From an uncultured Dorea sp. (lineage in GTDB: Bacteria > Bacillota > Clostridia > Lachnospirales > Lachnospiraceae): a stretch of DNA of 40,977 nt. Under the pieces are notes generated by a model. That model saw only the letters and a program-made list of their open reading frames with translations, had not been told where the DNA came from and made no database searches. Position numbers and translations under genes: made by a program. Of the stretch, positions 1 to 7,768 are shown piece by piece. Each line of letters opens with the position of its first letter. Position 1 is the first letter of the stretch. The DNA is taken from contig CAJTVY010000031.1 in the NCBI GenBank assembly GCA_910579925.1, positions 1 to 40,977 on the forward strand. Direction: 5' to 3'.

Positions 1-32
1 AATGTAGAAAACAACTAATGTAAACTAAAATT

Positions 33-470
33 CTAATTTCTTCTTGACTTTTTCAATAAAAGCTGTTCTAATGCCCAATTCTGCATTTCAACAAACATCT
101 TTCCTTTTAATTGGTCATATTCTATCCAGCACAGACGATGGTCTGCTTCTGTGGGTGCAGACACCTTTTCAAGCAATTTTCCGAAGTAATATGTTTGAAT
201 TGGATGAAAGTATCCAATCGCAGGATGCTTGATATATGCCTCAGCAGAACATAATCTACCCTCAACACAAGGCAGATAACCTACTTCTTCAAGACATTCT
301 CTTTTAATACATTCTAAATGACTTTCTCCCCTTTCTAAACCTCCGCCTAAGAAAAAATACCCCTTTGGCGTCTGAACCACACCAACTTGATTATTATGAC
401 AAGGAATGATGTACACTCCCTCTCGGTCTAAATATTCAACATTTTCTTTTATTCCAAAAACTCTATGCAT
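33..470 (-). CDS. Nudix hydrolase
   Basis: This is a 145-residue Nudix-fold pyrophosphohydrolase that would cleave a nucleoside diphosphate linked to another moiety; the substrate cannot be told from sequence. The Nudix box is intact: it starts at GGGLERGES, continues with the REcLEEvG core (Arg-Glu-x2-Glu-Glu), and spans the usual 23 residues. The chosen ATG at 470 has AAGGAG seven bases upstream. A TTG further upstream in frame would lie inside that ribosome binding site, so it is rejected. The gene sits alone at the left edge, with a strong hairpin separating it from the DUF362 gene upstream and a TATAAT box (529-534, minus) just after that hairpin as a likely promoter. Family is secure; role is unknown. 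Confidence 0.88.
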   Translation of the reverse strand: MHRVFGIKENVEYLDREGVYIIPCHNNQVGVVQTPKGYFFLGGGLERGESHLECIKRECLEEVGYLPCVEGRLCSAEAYIKHPAIGYFHPIQTYYFGKLLEKVSAPTEADHRLCWIEYDQLKGKMFVEMQNWALEQLLLKKSRRN

Positions 471-539
471 CTTGTACTCCTTCAATTCGATTTTCCTTCT
501 AAAATCAGTCTTGACAGTTTACGGCTTATATTATACGCA

Positions 540-593
540 AAAACACTCAGAGAATCAATTGTATTCTTTTACGATTGATTCTCTGAGTGTTTT
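540..593 (-). terminator. 20-bp perfect inverted repeat, probable terminator
   Basis: The arms 540-559 and 574-593 are perfectly complementary over 20 bp with a 14-base loop. On the minus strand the hairpin ends in a run of five T, so it would end transcripts of the DUF362 gene. The loop-side A/T ends also give a T run on the plus strand. Confidence 0.75.
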
Positions 594-641
594 GGATCAT
601 TAAGTTTTAAAATGAATACTGCTGCCGAATATTTCTTCAGT

Positions 642-1763
642 TCAGATCTTCTTCAGTTCATACTGCCTGGTTCCAAGACCAATCTTTTCAGCCTGGTCAA
701 GAGTCGCCTTCCATTCGATATTTGGATTAGAATCTTTAAAATGATCGTGATGGCAGTGCCATCCGGCTTCTGAAAGATGTTCTCCAAGCTGGCTGTCTTC
801 AATGGGTTTCGCACGCAGACATGCATCCGCACAGGCCTGGTCTAACGCAACCGGATCAAAGCTTGCGAACATTCCGATATCCGGCAGAATCGGCGCGTCA
901 TTCTCTCCATGACAGTCACAATTAGGGCTGATATCCTGCACCAGTGAAATGTGGAAACAGGGACGTCCATAACAGACAGCCTGCGCATACTCCGCCATCT
1001 TACGGTCGAGCAGCTCGTTGGCGCTGCTGTTAGGGTTATAAACCGCATCAAAGGTACAGGCACCGATACAGCGTCCGCATCCTTTACATTTGTCATAATC
1101 AATCACAGCCTTTTTATCCACATATGTAATCGCATCGCTTCCGCATTCTTTCGCACAGCGGCGGCATCCCCGGCAGAGTTCTTCACTGATGGCCGGCTTT
1201 CCGCTGGCATGCTGTTTCATCTTCCCGGCCCGGCTTGCGCAGCCCATTCCAATATTCTTAATAGCTCCGCCGAAACCGGTTGCCTCATGTCCTTTGAAAT
1301 GACTCAGGCTGATGAAGACATCTGCATCCATAACAGCCCGTCCAATCAGGGCGGTCTCGCAGTATTCCCCGTTTACCACCGGCACCTCCACCTCATCGGT
1401 TCCCCTTAGGCCGTCTCCGATAATAATCTGACATCCGGTAGTCACCGTGTTAAAACCGTTGAGATTGGCACAGTCCAGATGCTCAAGAGCATTCTTCCTG
1501 CTTCCGGGATAAAGAGTATTACAGTCGGTCAGAAAAGGAAGGCCTTTCTGCTCTTTACAAAGGTCTGCTACTGCCTTCGCATAATTCGGTCTGAGAAACG
1601 CCAGGTTCCCCAGTTCTCCAAAATGCATCTTGATTGCTACAAATTTCCCTTCCATATCAATATCCTTGATACCGGCGGCAATACAAAGCTTTTTTAATTT
1701 GTCAATCTGGCTGGTTCCCACCGGGCACCGGAAATCTGTAAAATATACGGTTGATTTTTCCAT
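642..1763 (-). CDS. DUF362 family protein with two 4Fe-4S ferredoxin motifs
   Basis: This 373-residue protein carries an N-terminal DUF362 domain (about residues 1-180) followed by a ferredoxin-like insert with two motifs, CRGCRRCAKEC and CKGCGRCIGAC. These should bind two [4Fe-4S] clusters. DUF362 proteins of this layout are common in anaerobic clostridia; their role is presumed redox and is not biochemically settled. The ATG at 1763 follows GGAGG by five bases. The longer reading would begin at a TTG that overlaps the ribosome binding site. It is monocistronic: its own TTGACA promoter overlaps the end of the upstream dehydrogenase gene and a strong hairpin follows. Family is secure; function is not. 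Confidence 0.88.
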   Translation of the reverse strand: MEKSTVYFTDFRCPVGTSQIDKLKKLCIAAGIKDIDMEGKFVAIKMHFGELGNLAFLRPNYAKAVADLCKEQKGLPFLTDCNTLYPGSRKNALEHLDCANLNGFNTVTTGCQIIIGDGLRGTDEVEVPVVNGEYCETALIGRAVMDADVFISLSHFKGHEATGFGGAIKNIGMGCASRAGKMKQHASGKPAISEELCRGCRRCAKECGSDAITYVDKKAVIDYDKCKGCGRCIGACTFDAVYNPNSSANELLDRKMAEYAQAVCYGRPCFHISLVQDISPNCDCHGENDAPILPDIGMFASFDPVALDQACADACLRAKPIEDSQLGEHLSEAGWHCHHDHFKDSNPNIEWKATLDQAEKIGLGTRQYELKKI

Positions 1764-1814
1764 TTCTTCCTCCAATCCAAGTAAAAACTTATTTCATTTT
1801 TCTCTATATGAATC

Positions 1815-1842
1815 ATAATACCTGAAGTATACTCAATGTCAA
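1815..1842 (-). promoter_or_regulatory. Sigma-A-type promoter of the DUF362 gene
   Basis: On the minus strand TTGACA (1842-1837) and TATTAT (1820-1815) are separated by 16 bases, about 50 bases ahead of the DUF362 start. The -35 box overlaps the stop codon of the dehydrogenase gene upstream. Confidence 0.6.
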
Positions 1843-2822
1843 GAAATATTTTCCTTGATTATGCTTCTGCGGTATCCTGTTTGAAAATCCACTTCATTCT
1901 TAAGCGGTCTCCCCGCAAGGAACGCCTGAAAGTTCTCCCCAGCGATTTCCACCACCGTATCAAGGATCTCCCGGGTATGATAACTCCCGGCCACATGGGG
2001 CGTAATGATCAGATTCGGCGCCTCCCAGAGCGGAGAATCTTCCGGCAGGGGTTCCTGCTCCGCCACATCAATGGCTGCGCCTGCAATCACTCCTTCTTCC
2101 AGCGCCCAAACCAGATCCTGTGTCGGAATCAGGCTTCCGCGGCCCACATTTACCAGCACTGCCGAGGTCTTCATAAGCCGAAGTTTTTGTTTATCCAGCA
2201 GCCGGCAGGTTTCGGCCGTTTCTGGCAATGTGCATACAACAAGATCTGCGCCGGGCAGCAGTTCCTCCAACGCTTTCATCTGGTACACCCCTTCCAGATA
2301 ATCCGGTTTTTCTCCCAGGTTTCTTCTTATTCCGGTCACCCTGCTGCCCAGGGCATGCATTTTCCTGGCAAATGTGTCTCCGATATCGCCCAGTCCTAAT
2401 ACAAGCGTACTGCTGCCTGCAATATTCGTTACCATCCCATGATCCTGCCAGATATGCTTCCTTCGATTCTCTTCATAACAGGGAAGCTTTTTCTTAAGCG
2501 CAAAGACCACTCCCACAAGATATTCTGCGATGGTAGCCCCATAAGCTCCCGTGGCGTTGCATAGCTTTACTCCTTCCGGAAGAACGCCTGGCTTAATATA
2601 CTCATTGGCCCCTGCGCTGTCAAGCTGCAGAAATTCCAGATGCTGCGCCTGGGGCAGATACTCTGGCCGCACATTTCCCAGGATATAGTCTGCCTGGGCA
2701 ACCATCTCCTGATCCGCTCCTTTCTGTCGGCATGCATAAGTAAAATGCATTCCCCTTCCGACTGCTTCCAGATACCTTCGATGTTCTTCCTCAACAGGAA
2801 TCGTTACCAATACTTCCTTCAT
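1839..2822 (-). CDS. D-2-hydroxyacid dehydrogenase (NAD(P)-dependent)
   Basis: This 327-residue cytosolic oxidoreductase has the family's two-domain layout. It shows the nucleotide-binding GLGDIG at 143-148 and the catalytic triad Arg229 (VNVGRGS), Glu257 (AEQEP) and His276 (TPHVAG). Members interconvert 2-ketoacids and D-2-hydroxyacids. Because it is the last gene of a ketodeoxy-sugar-acid operon, it may act as a 2-keto-aldonate or glyoxylate/hydroxypyruvate reductase, but the substrate is inferred only from context. The ATG has AAAGGAG nine bases upstream. It follows the kinase gene by 33 bases. Confidence 0.88.
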   Translation of the reverse strand: MKEVLVTIPVEEEHRRYLEAVGRGMHFTYACRQKGADQEMVAQADYILGNVRPEYLPQAQHLEFLQLDSAGANEYIKPGVLPEGVKLCNATGAYGATIAEYLVGVVFALKKKLPCYEENRRKHIWQDHGMVTNIAGSSTLVLGLGDIGDTFARKMHALGSRVTGIRRNLGEKPDYLEGVYQMKALEELLPGADLVVCTLPETAETCRLLDKQKLRLMKTSAVLVNVGRGSLIPTQDLVWALEEGVIAGAAIDVAEQEPLPEDSPLWEAPNLIITPHVAGSYHTREILDTVVEIAGENFQAFLAGRPLKNEVDFQTGYRRSIIKENIS

Positions 2823-2855
2823 CCGTCTGTTCTCCTTTCATCGTCAGAAGTCATC

Positions 2856-3953
2856 CTATCTCTGCACTCTCGCTCCGGCGCCGCCCATGACCGCTTCCAC
2901 TTCTTTCTGACTGGCCATGGTGGTATCTCCCGGCGTAGTCATTGCCAGCGCTCCATGAGCCGCCCCATAATTGACGGCAGTCTGCGCATCACCTGTAGTC
3001 ATCAGTCCATAGATCAGACCAGAGGCAAAGGAATCTCCGCCGCCTACGCGATCCATAATCTCCAGTCCTTTATAATCCGTTGATCTGCAGATCTGTCCCT
3101 TAGCCCAGCAGATGGCGCTCCAGTCATTGACCGTCGCAGTCTTTACTTCCCGCAGAGTCGTGGCGACCACTTTAAAATTAGGATACGCTTTTGCGGCATG
3201 CCGAATCATTTCCTTATATCCGTCCAGATTCAGTTTCTTGAGATTTTCTTCGTTTCCTTCGATTTCAAAACCAAGGCAGGCAGTAAAATCTTCTTCGTTT
3301 CCGATCATCACATCCACATAGTCTGCGATTTCTTTATTCACTTCCCGGGCTTTGTCAAGACCGCCGATTGCGCTCCACATAGACGGCCGGTAATTCAAGT
3401 CATAAGAGACGACTGTACCGTACTTTTTTGCCGTCTTAATCGCCGCAAGCGCCGTCTCGCCTGCCTGTTCGGACAGCGCCGCATAGATTCCGCCTGTATG
3501 CAGCCAGCGTACTCCCAGTTCCCCGAAAATATATTCAAAATCAAAATCCTGCGGGGTTGCTTTCGAGATCGCCGTATTGGCACGATCCGAGCAGCCGACT
3601 GCTCCGCGGATGCCAAATCCGCGCTCGGTAAAATTCAGTCCGTTCCTGCATACTCTGCCGATTCCGTCCGTCTTCATCCATTTAATTAAGGAAGTGTCCA
3701 CGCCGCCCTGGAGAATCAGATCCTCCATCAGAAGCCCCACCTCATTGTCTGCAAATGCCGTGATTACGCCCGTCTTCATGCCAAAACATCTGCGAAGCCC
3801 GCGGATCACATTATATTCTCCGCCGCCTTCCCACACCCGGAAATTCCTTGCCGTCCGAATCCGGCCTTCGCCCGGGTCCAGCCGTAACATCACCTCTCCC
3901 AGAGATACGGCATCATAGCGGCATTCCTGTTCTGGTCTTAGATTTAATTCCAT
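2856..3953 (-). CDS. kdgK: PfkB-family sugar kinase, probable 2-keto-3-deoxygluconate kinase
   Basis: This 365-residue PfkB/ribokinase-family kinase would phosphorylate 2-keto-3-deoxygluconate (or a stereoisomer) to the 6-phospho form that the neighbouring aldolase splits. The C-terminal PfkB signature is clear, with GGGDSFASG and catalytic Asp307. The N-terminal substrate-side motif WEGGGEYN is also present. It is somewhat longer than typical KdgK (about 310-340 residues). It sits between the aldolase and dehydrogenase genes with an AGGAG site eight bases before the ATG. The substrate is assigned from the operon, so the family is firm and the exact sugar is not. Confidence 0.85.
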   Translation of the reverse strand: MELNLRPEQECRYDAVSLGEVMLRLDPGEGRIRTARNFRVWEGGGEYNVIRGLRRCFGMKTGVITAFADNEVGLLMEDLILQGGVDTSLIKWMKTDGIGRVCRNGLNFTERGFGIRGAVGCSDRANTAISKATPQDFDFEYIFGELGVRWLHTGGIYAALSEQAGETALAAIKTAKKYGTVVSYDLNYRPSMWSAIGGLDKAREVNKEIADYVDVMIGNEEDFTACLGFEIEGNEENLKKLNLDGYKEMIRHAAKAYPNFKVVATTLREVKTATVNDWSAICWAKGQICRSTDYKGLEIMDRVGGGDSFASGLIYGLMTTGDAQTAVNYGAAHGALAMTTPGDTTMASQKEVEAVMGGAGARVQR

Positions 3954-3975
3954 CGTACACTCTCCTTCTTACTTT

Positions 3976-4614
3976 TTAATTTCGAATAGATGCCGCAAGC
4001 TCCGCCGCTTCTTTCGTCAGTTCACGGATTCTGTCAAATTCACCGTTTCTGATCAGATCCCCTTTTACCATCCAGCTTCCGCCGCAGCAGATAATCTTGT
4101 CGCAGCCGAGATAATCCTTCAGATTTTTAGCGCTGATTCCTCCTGTTGGCATGAATTTCATCATCGAATAGGGCGCCGCCATAGCTTTGATCATGGCAAC
4201 GCCTCCTGCCTGCTCTGCCGGAAAGAATTTGACTGCCTTCATCCCCCGCTTTGCCGCCTGCGCCACCTCGGATGGCGTCATACATCCCGGAAATACCGGA
4301 ATTTCTTTTTGAAGGCAATAATCCACAATCTCCGAATCAAATCCAGGACTTACGATGAATTTTGCTCCCGCTGCCACGGCACGGTCTGTCTGTTCCACCG
4401 TCAGAACCGTTCCCGCCCCAACCAGCATATCCGGAAATTCCCCGCTCATCAGCCGGATGGACTGTTCTGCCGCTTCTGTACGGAATGTGACTTCGGCGCA
4501 GGGTAGTCCGCCTTCTGTCAGCGCTTTTGCCAGAGGAATTGCATCCGCCGCTTCCTCCAGTACCACTACCGGGACGACTCCATAATCATAAAACTGCTCT
4601 TCTACTGTTTTCAT
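3976..4614 (-). CDS. eda: KDPG/KHG aldolase
   Basis: This 212-residue class I aldolase splits 2-keto-3-deoxy-6-phosphogluconate (or 6-phosphogalactonate) to pyruvate and glyceraldehyde 3-phosphate. The Schiff-base lysine is Lys129 in VKFFPAE, and the catalytic/phosphate-binding EVTFRT segment (Glu41, Arg45) is intact. Length is normal for Eda. The ATG has AGGAG nine bases upstream. It is the second gene of the operon, 25 bases after the dehydratase and 22 before the kinase, giving the order dehydratase, aldolase, kinase, dehydrogenase: a partly phosphorylated Entner-Doudoroff route. Confidence 0.93.
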   Translation of the reverse strand: MKTVEEQFYDYGVVPVVVLEEAADAIPLAKALTEGGLPCAEVTFRTEAAEQSIRLMSGEFPDMLVGAGTVLTVEQTDRAVAAGAKFIVSPGFDSEIVDYCLQKEIPVFPGCMTPSEVAQAAKRGMKAVKFFPAEQAGGVAMIKAMAAPYSMMKFMPTGGISAKNLKDYLGCDKIICCGGSWMVKGDLIRNGEFDRIRELTKEAAELAASIRN

Positions 4615-4639
4615 ATCTTCCTTCTCCTGGTCCTTTCCA

Positions 4640-6385
4640 CTAATATTCCAGATAAGCGCCCTTCATAGGACTTGCGGCATGTTCACTGAACAGACGGAGT
4701 ACGCCCTTCTGATATCTGGGTTCCCGGGCTTTCCAGTTCTTACGCCGCTCCTTCAGTACCGCTTCCACTTCTTCCATAGTTTTTGGTTCTCCCCCAATGC
4801 CGATCATGTTCAGTTTTCTTTCTTCCACGTCAATCTCAATCAGATCCCCTTCTTCCACAAGAGCGATGGGTCCTCCTTCTACTGCCTCCGGGCTGCAATG
4901 GCCGATCACAGGCCCTGTGGATGCCCCGGAAAAACGGCCGTCCGTAATCAGCGCAATACTTTTCCCTAATTCCTTGTCGCTGCTGATTGCCTCAGAGGTA
5001 TAGAACATCTCCGGCATTCCGCTGCCTTTGGGCCCCTCATAGCGGATGAATACTGCCTCTCCTTTCTGAACCTTATGTTTCAGGACGGCATCCAGACATT
5101 CCTCTTCACTGTCAAACGGTCTTGCTCTTAAAACGGCTTTGAACATCTCTTTCGGGCACGCCGTATGTTTAATCACCGCTCCTTCGGGCGCCAGGTTCCC
5201 CCTTAATATGGCAATGCTTCCCTCTGTTCCGATGGCATTTTCATAAGGACGAATAATATCCTCCCTGGTCAGGGAAATCTGGCAGCGCTGATTGAATTTC
5301 CGAAGCCAGTCCGAACATTTTTCATAGAAGCCGTTTCTTTTTAACTCATCCAGGTTTTCTCCCAAGGTTTTTCCGGTTACTGTCATAACGTCCAGACGGA
5401 GATGTCTGCGTATCTCCTCCATGATTGCCGGGACTCCTCCGGCATAGTAGAAACATTCCGCCGGCCATCTTCCGGCAGGGCGCACATCCAGAAGATATCT
5501 TGCGTTCCTGTGCAGCCGGTCAAAGGTGTCTCCCGTGATCTCAATGTCAAATTCGTGTGCAATCGCCGGTATATGCAGAAGACAGTTGGTACTTCCCGAG
5601 ACTGCGGCATGCACGAGAATTGCATTTTCAAAACTTTCGGCAGTCACAATGTCGCTTGGGCGCATATGGGGCATTAAGGCAAGCTTCACCGCCTGTTTCC
5701 CCGCTTCTTCGGCATACGAAAGCAGATCAGGGCTGCCGGCCGGCATAAGTGCGCTTCCGGGAAGCGCGAGGCCAAGGGCTTCCGCCATAATCTGCATCGT
5801 AGAAGCCGTACCAATGAAGGAACATGCGCCGCAGCCTGGGCAGGCGTTGTGTTTCGCCCAGTTCAGCCTGTCCTCGTCAATCTCCCCCCTCTGGTATCTG
5901 GCGCTGTACATTCCTAACTGCTCCAGAGTCAGCATTTCCGGTCCCGCATTCATCGTTCCTCCCGGGACTACCACAGACGGGATATTCACCCTTGCCATCC
6001 CCATCAGATTTCCCGGCATCCCTTTGTCGCAGCTGGCCAGATAGACGCCTGCATCAAACGGGGTTGCATTGGCATGGATTTCAATCATATTCGCAATCAT
6101 CTCACGGCTGGCCAGACTGTAATTAATTCCGTCTGTTCCCTGACTCTCTCCATCGCAGATATCCGTACAAAAATAACGTGCGCCGTATCCGCCGGCTTCC
6201 TTTATTCCTTTTCGGACTTTCTCTACCAGGATATTCAAGTGCACGCTTCCCGGATGGCTGTCGCCATAGGTGCTTTCAATCATAATCTGCGGCTTTGACA
6301 GATCCTCCGGTTTCCATCCGGTTCCGATACGCAGCGGATCCAGCTCCGGTGCGCTTTTACGCATTACCTGACTTCTTAATTCCAT
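4640..6385 (-). CDS. IlvD/Edd-family sugar-acid dehydratase
   Basis: This 581-residue protein belongs to the IlvD/Edd family of iron-sulfur dehydratases. Cluster-ligand cysteines are visible in TDICDGESQG, ASCDKGMPGN and CPGCGACSFIGT. The C-terminal GRFSGASTGPVIGH segment is typical of the family. With Eda and KdgK encoded next to it, dehydration of an aldonate such as gluconate or galactonate is more likely than branched-chain amino-acid synthesis; no ilv genes are nearby. It is the first gene of the operon, its ATG preceded by AAAGGA, behind a consensus promoter with an operator-like palindrome. The exact substrate is open. Confidence 0.87.
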   Translation of the reverse strand: MELRSQVMRKSAPELDPLRIGTGWKPEDLSKPQIMIESTYGDSHPGSVHLNILVEKVRKGIKEAGGYGARYFCTDICDGESQGTDGINYSLASREMIANMIEIHANATPFDAGVYLASCDKGMPGNLMGMARVNIPSVVVPGGTMNAGPEMLTLEQLGMYSARYQRGEIDEDRLNWAKHNACPGCGACSFIGTASTMQIMAEALGLALPGSALMPAGSPDLLSYAEEAGKQAVKLALMPHMRPSDIVTAESFENAILVHAAVSGSTNCLLHIPAIAHEFDIEITGDTFDRLHRNARYLLDVRPAGRWPAECFYYAGGVPAIMEEIRRHLRLDVMTVTGKTLGENLDELKRNGFYEKCSDWLRKFNQRCQISLTREDIIRPYENAIGTEGSIAILRGNLAPEGAVIKHTACPKEMFKAVLRARPFDSEEECLDAVLKHKVQKGEAVFIRYEGPKGSGMPEMFYTSEAISSDKELGKSIALITDGRFSGASTGPVIGHCSPEAVEGGPIALVEEGDLIEIDVEERKLNMIGIGGEPKTMEEVEAVLKERRKNWKAREPRYQKGVLRLFSEHAASPMKGAYLEY

Positions 6386-6437
6386 ATTTTTTCCTTTCCG
6401 ATATAACAGCTTATATGTCTGATGTTATAGCGGTTTT

Positions 6438-6466
6438 ATTATAATATTCCCTTTCTTTCCTCTCAA
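6438..6466 (-). promoter_or_regulatory. Promoter of the sugar-acid operon
   Basis: On the minus strand TTGAGA (6466-6461) and TATAAT (6443-6438) are spaced by 17 bases, 52 bases before the dehydratase start. The palindrome at 6465-6481 touches the -35 box, as expected for a repressible promoter. Confidence 0.65.
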
Positions 6467-6481
6467 TACATCTGATGTATT
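6465..6481. promoter_or_regulatory. 17-bp palindromic operator, probable GntR/FCD regulator site
   Basis: AATACATCTGATGTATT is a perfect palindrome around its central base and overlaps the -35 box of the dehydratase promoter. Its right half TCTGATGT recurs at 6418-6425, downstream of the promoter, and at 6598-6605, at the end of the regulator gene. The assignment to the adjacent GntR protein is inferred from position. Confidence 0.6.
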
Positions 6482-6507
6482 TATTTGTCATTCTACTTAT
6501 TGCACAA

Positions 6508-6546
6508 AAAAATAGAGAATCCAGAATAAACAGAATCTCTATTTTT
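6508..6546 (-). terminator. Rho-independent terminator of the GntR gene
   Basis: Arms 6508-6518 and 6536-6546 pair over 11 bp. On the minus strand the hairpin ends in a run of T, about 60 bases past the GntR stop. It separates the regulator gene from the sugar-acid operon. Confidence 0.75.
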
Positions 6547-6606
6547 GTACATTTTATCTATCTCAATTTATGAGTCGTCCGCTGCAGGATGTAATGGTCT
6601 GATGTA

Positions 6607-7308
6607 TTAATCCCGTTCTTCAAGAAGCTTCATAATCGTCTGACGATTATAAGTCAGATGCATCATCATGGCGCATCTTGCGCCCACAGAATCCCGTTTA
6701 CATATAGCATCTGTGATTGCCCTGTGGGTTTCCAGCGTCTCTTCTTTCAGCAGGCGGTGGGTCAGATTTGCAAATGTATAGACAGCCGTATTAATCACTG
6801 GAACCAGAGTCTCCACCACCTGGTTCTTACTGCATTGTGCAATACAGGTATGAAATTCGATATCTTTACTGATATGGTTGTGCCCGCCCCGGTACAGCTG
6901 CTCCGTCTCATTACATAAACGCTTCAGTCTGTCCAGTTCTTTCTCGGATGCATTCTTACATGCCAGAGCGGCAATCTCCGGCTCAATCATGAGACGCACC
7001 TCGAACAGATCCAGAGCCATCTTATATTTATCTTCAATCCGTCCAAGCCCCAGAGGATCCTCGGCCAGAGTATTGGTATTAATGACGTATGTGCCGGATC
7101 CCCGGCGTACCTCTAATATTCCCCGGGATACCAGCCCTTTTACCGCTTCCCTGATTGTGCTGCGCCCGACGCCAAACCGCTCTGCCAGTTCATATTCATT
7201 CGGAATCTTCCGGCCTGGTTCGACCGGCTCCTGCAGGATATATTTCATCAGTTCATCCTCAATCCGTTCGCCCAGAGGTCTCTTGTTCTTCTTGTCAGAC
7301 TGATACAT
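6607..7308 (-). CDS. GntR-family regulator, FCD (FadR-like) subfamily
   Basis: This 233-residue DNA-binding regulator has an N-terminal winged helix (about residues 8-75, including RFGVGRSTIREAVKGL and RRGSGTYV). A C-terminal FCD ligand domain follows (about 90-225), with metal-binding-type histidines in EFHTCIA and THRAITD. FCD regulators usually sense organic or sugar acids, which fits control of the adjacent ketodeoxy-sugar-acid operon through the palindrome at 6465-6481. The ATG at 7308 has GGAGG nine bases upstream; the longer frame start lacks support. It follows the free ATPase gene by only 52 bases, so read-through from the signalling operon is possible. Confidence 0.88.
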   Translation of the reverse strand: MYQSDKKNKRPLGERIEDELMKYILQEPVEPGRKIPNEYELAERFGVGRSTIREAVKGLVSRGILEVRRGSGTYVINTNTLAEDPLGLGRIEDKYKMALDLFEVRLMIEPEIAALACKNASEKELDRLKRLCNETEQLYRGGHNHISKDIEFHTCIAQCSKNQVVETLVPVINTAVYTFANLTHRLLKEETLETHRAITDAICKRDSVGARCAMMMHLTYNRQTIMKLLEERD

Positions 7309-7360
7309 TCTGCCACTCCTCCACAATTGCATGCCTGTATTGGATTTCTGTTTCTACATC

Positions 7361-7768
7361 CTATATCTTCTTCTTAATCCGCAGAATATTCTGCCCGTCC
7401 TTATACTCATAAGAGATCTCGTCCATGCTCTTCTTCACCATGTAGATTCCAAGTCCCCCGATTTCCCGCTCCTCAAGAGACAGTTCCACGTCCGGGTCCT
7501 CCCTGGAAAGAGGATCGTAAGGAATCCCCTTGTCAATAAAGGACACGACTACGGAAAGGGGATCTTCCACAATCTCCACCCGGACGGTGGCCGGGCCAAC
7601 CTCAGGGTTGTAGGCATAATGGGCAATATTTCCAAAAAGCTCGTCAATGGCAATGTCAATCTGCATCTGCGCCTTCATGGGACATCCCAGCGCTTCCAGC
7701 TCCTCATCCACAAAGGCCGTCACCTGGGTAATATTTTCAACCGTTGCATTAATGGTAAGTTCCTTCAT
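7361..7768 (-). CDS. RsbW/SpoIIAB-like serine-kinase-type ATPase
   Basis: This 135-residue soluble HATPase_c protein resembles anti-sigma factor kinases. The ATP-binding boxes are complete: Glu43 and Asn47 in DELFGNIAHYAY, Asp79 and Gly81 in DKGIPYDP, and GGLGIYMVKK as the G2 box. Such proteins phosphorylate a STAS antagonist and bind a sigma factor or another target. Start choice is firm: its ATG overlaps the TGA of the SpoIIE gene by four bases (ATGA), so the two are translationally coupled and probably act as kinase and phosphatase. A possible STAS partner is encoded at 12913-13212. No sigma factor is encoded nearby. Confidence 0.87.
   Translation of the reverse strand: MKELTINATVENITQVTAFVDEELEALGCPMKAQMQIDIAIDELFGNIAHYAYNPEVGPATVRVEIVEDPLSVVVSFIDKGIPYDPLSREDPDVELSLEEREIGGLGIYMVKKSMDEISYEYKDGQNILRIKKKI

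Noticed and set aside
1836..2399. A 187-codon plus-strand open frame
   Set aside because: Antisense to the well-supported D-2-hydroxyacid dehydrogenase; no family signature.
4640..6385. Branched-chain dihydroxy-acid dehydratase IlvD
   Set aside because: The family fits, but the neighbours are ketodeoxy-sugar-acid genes and no ilv or leu gene is present, so a sugar-acid substrate is preferred.
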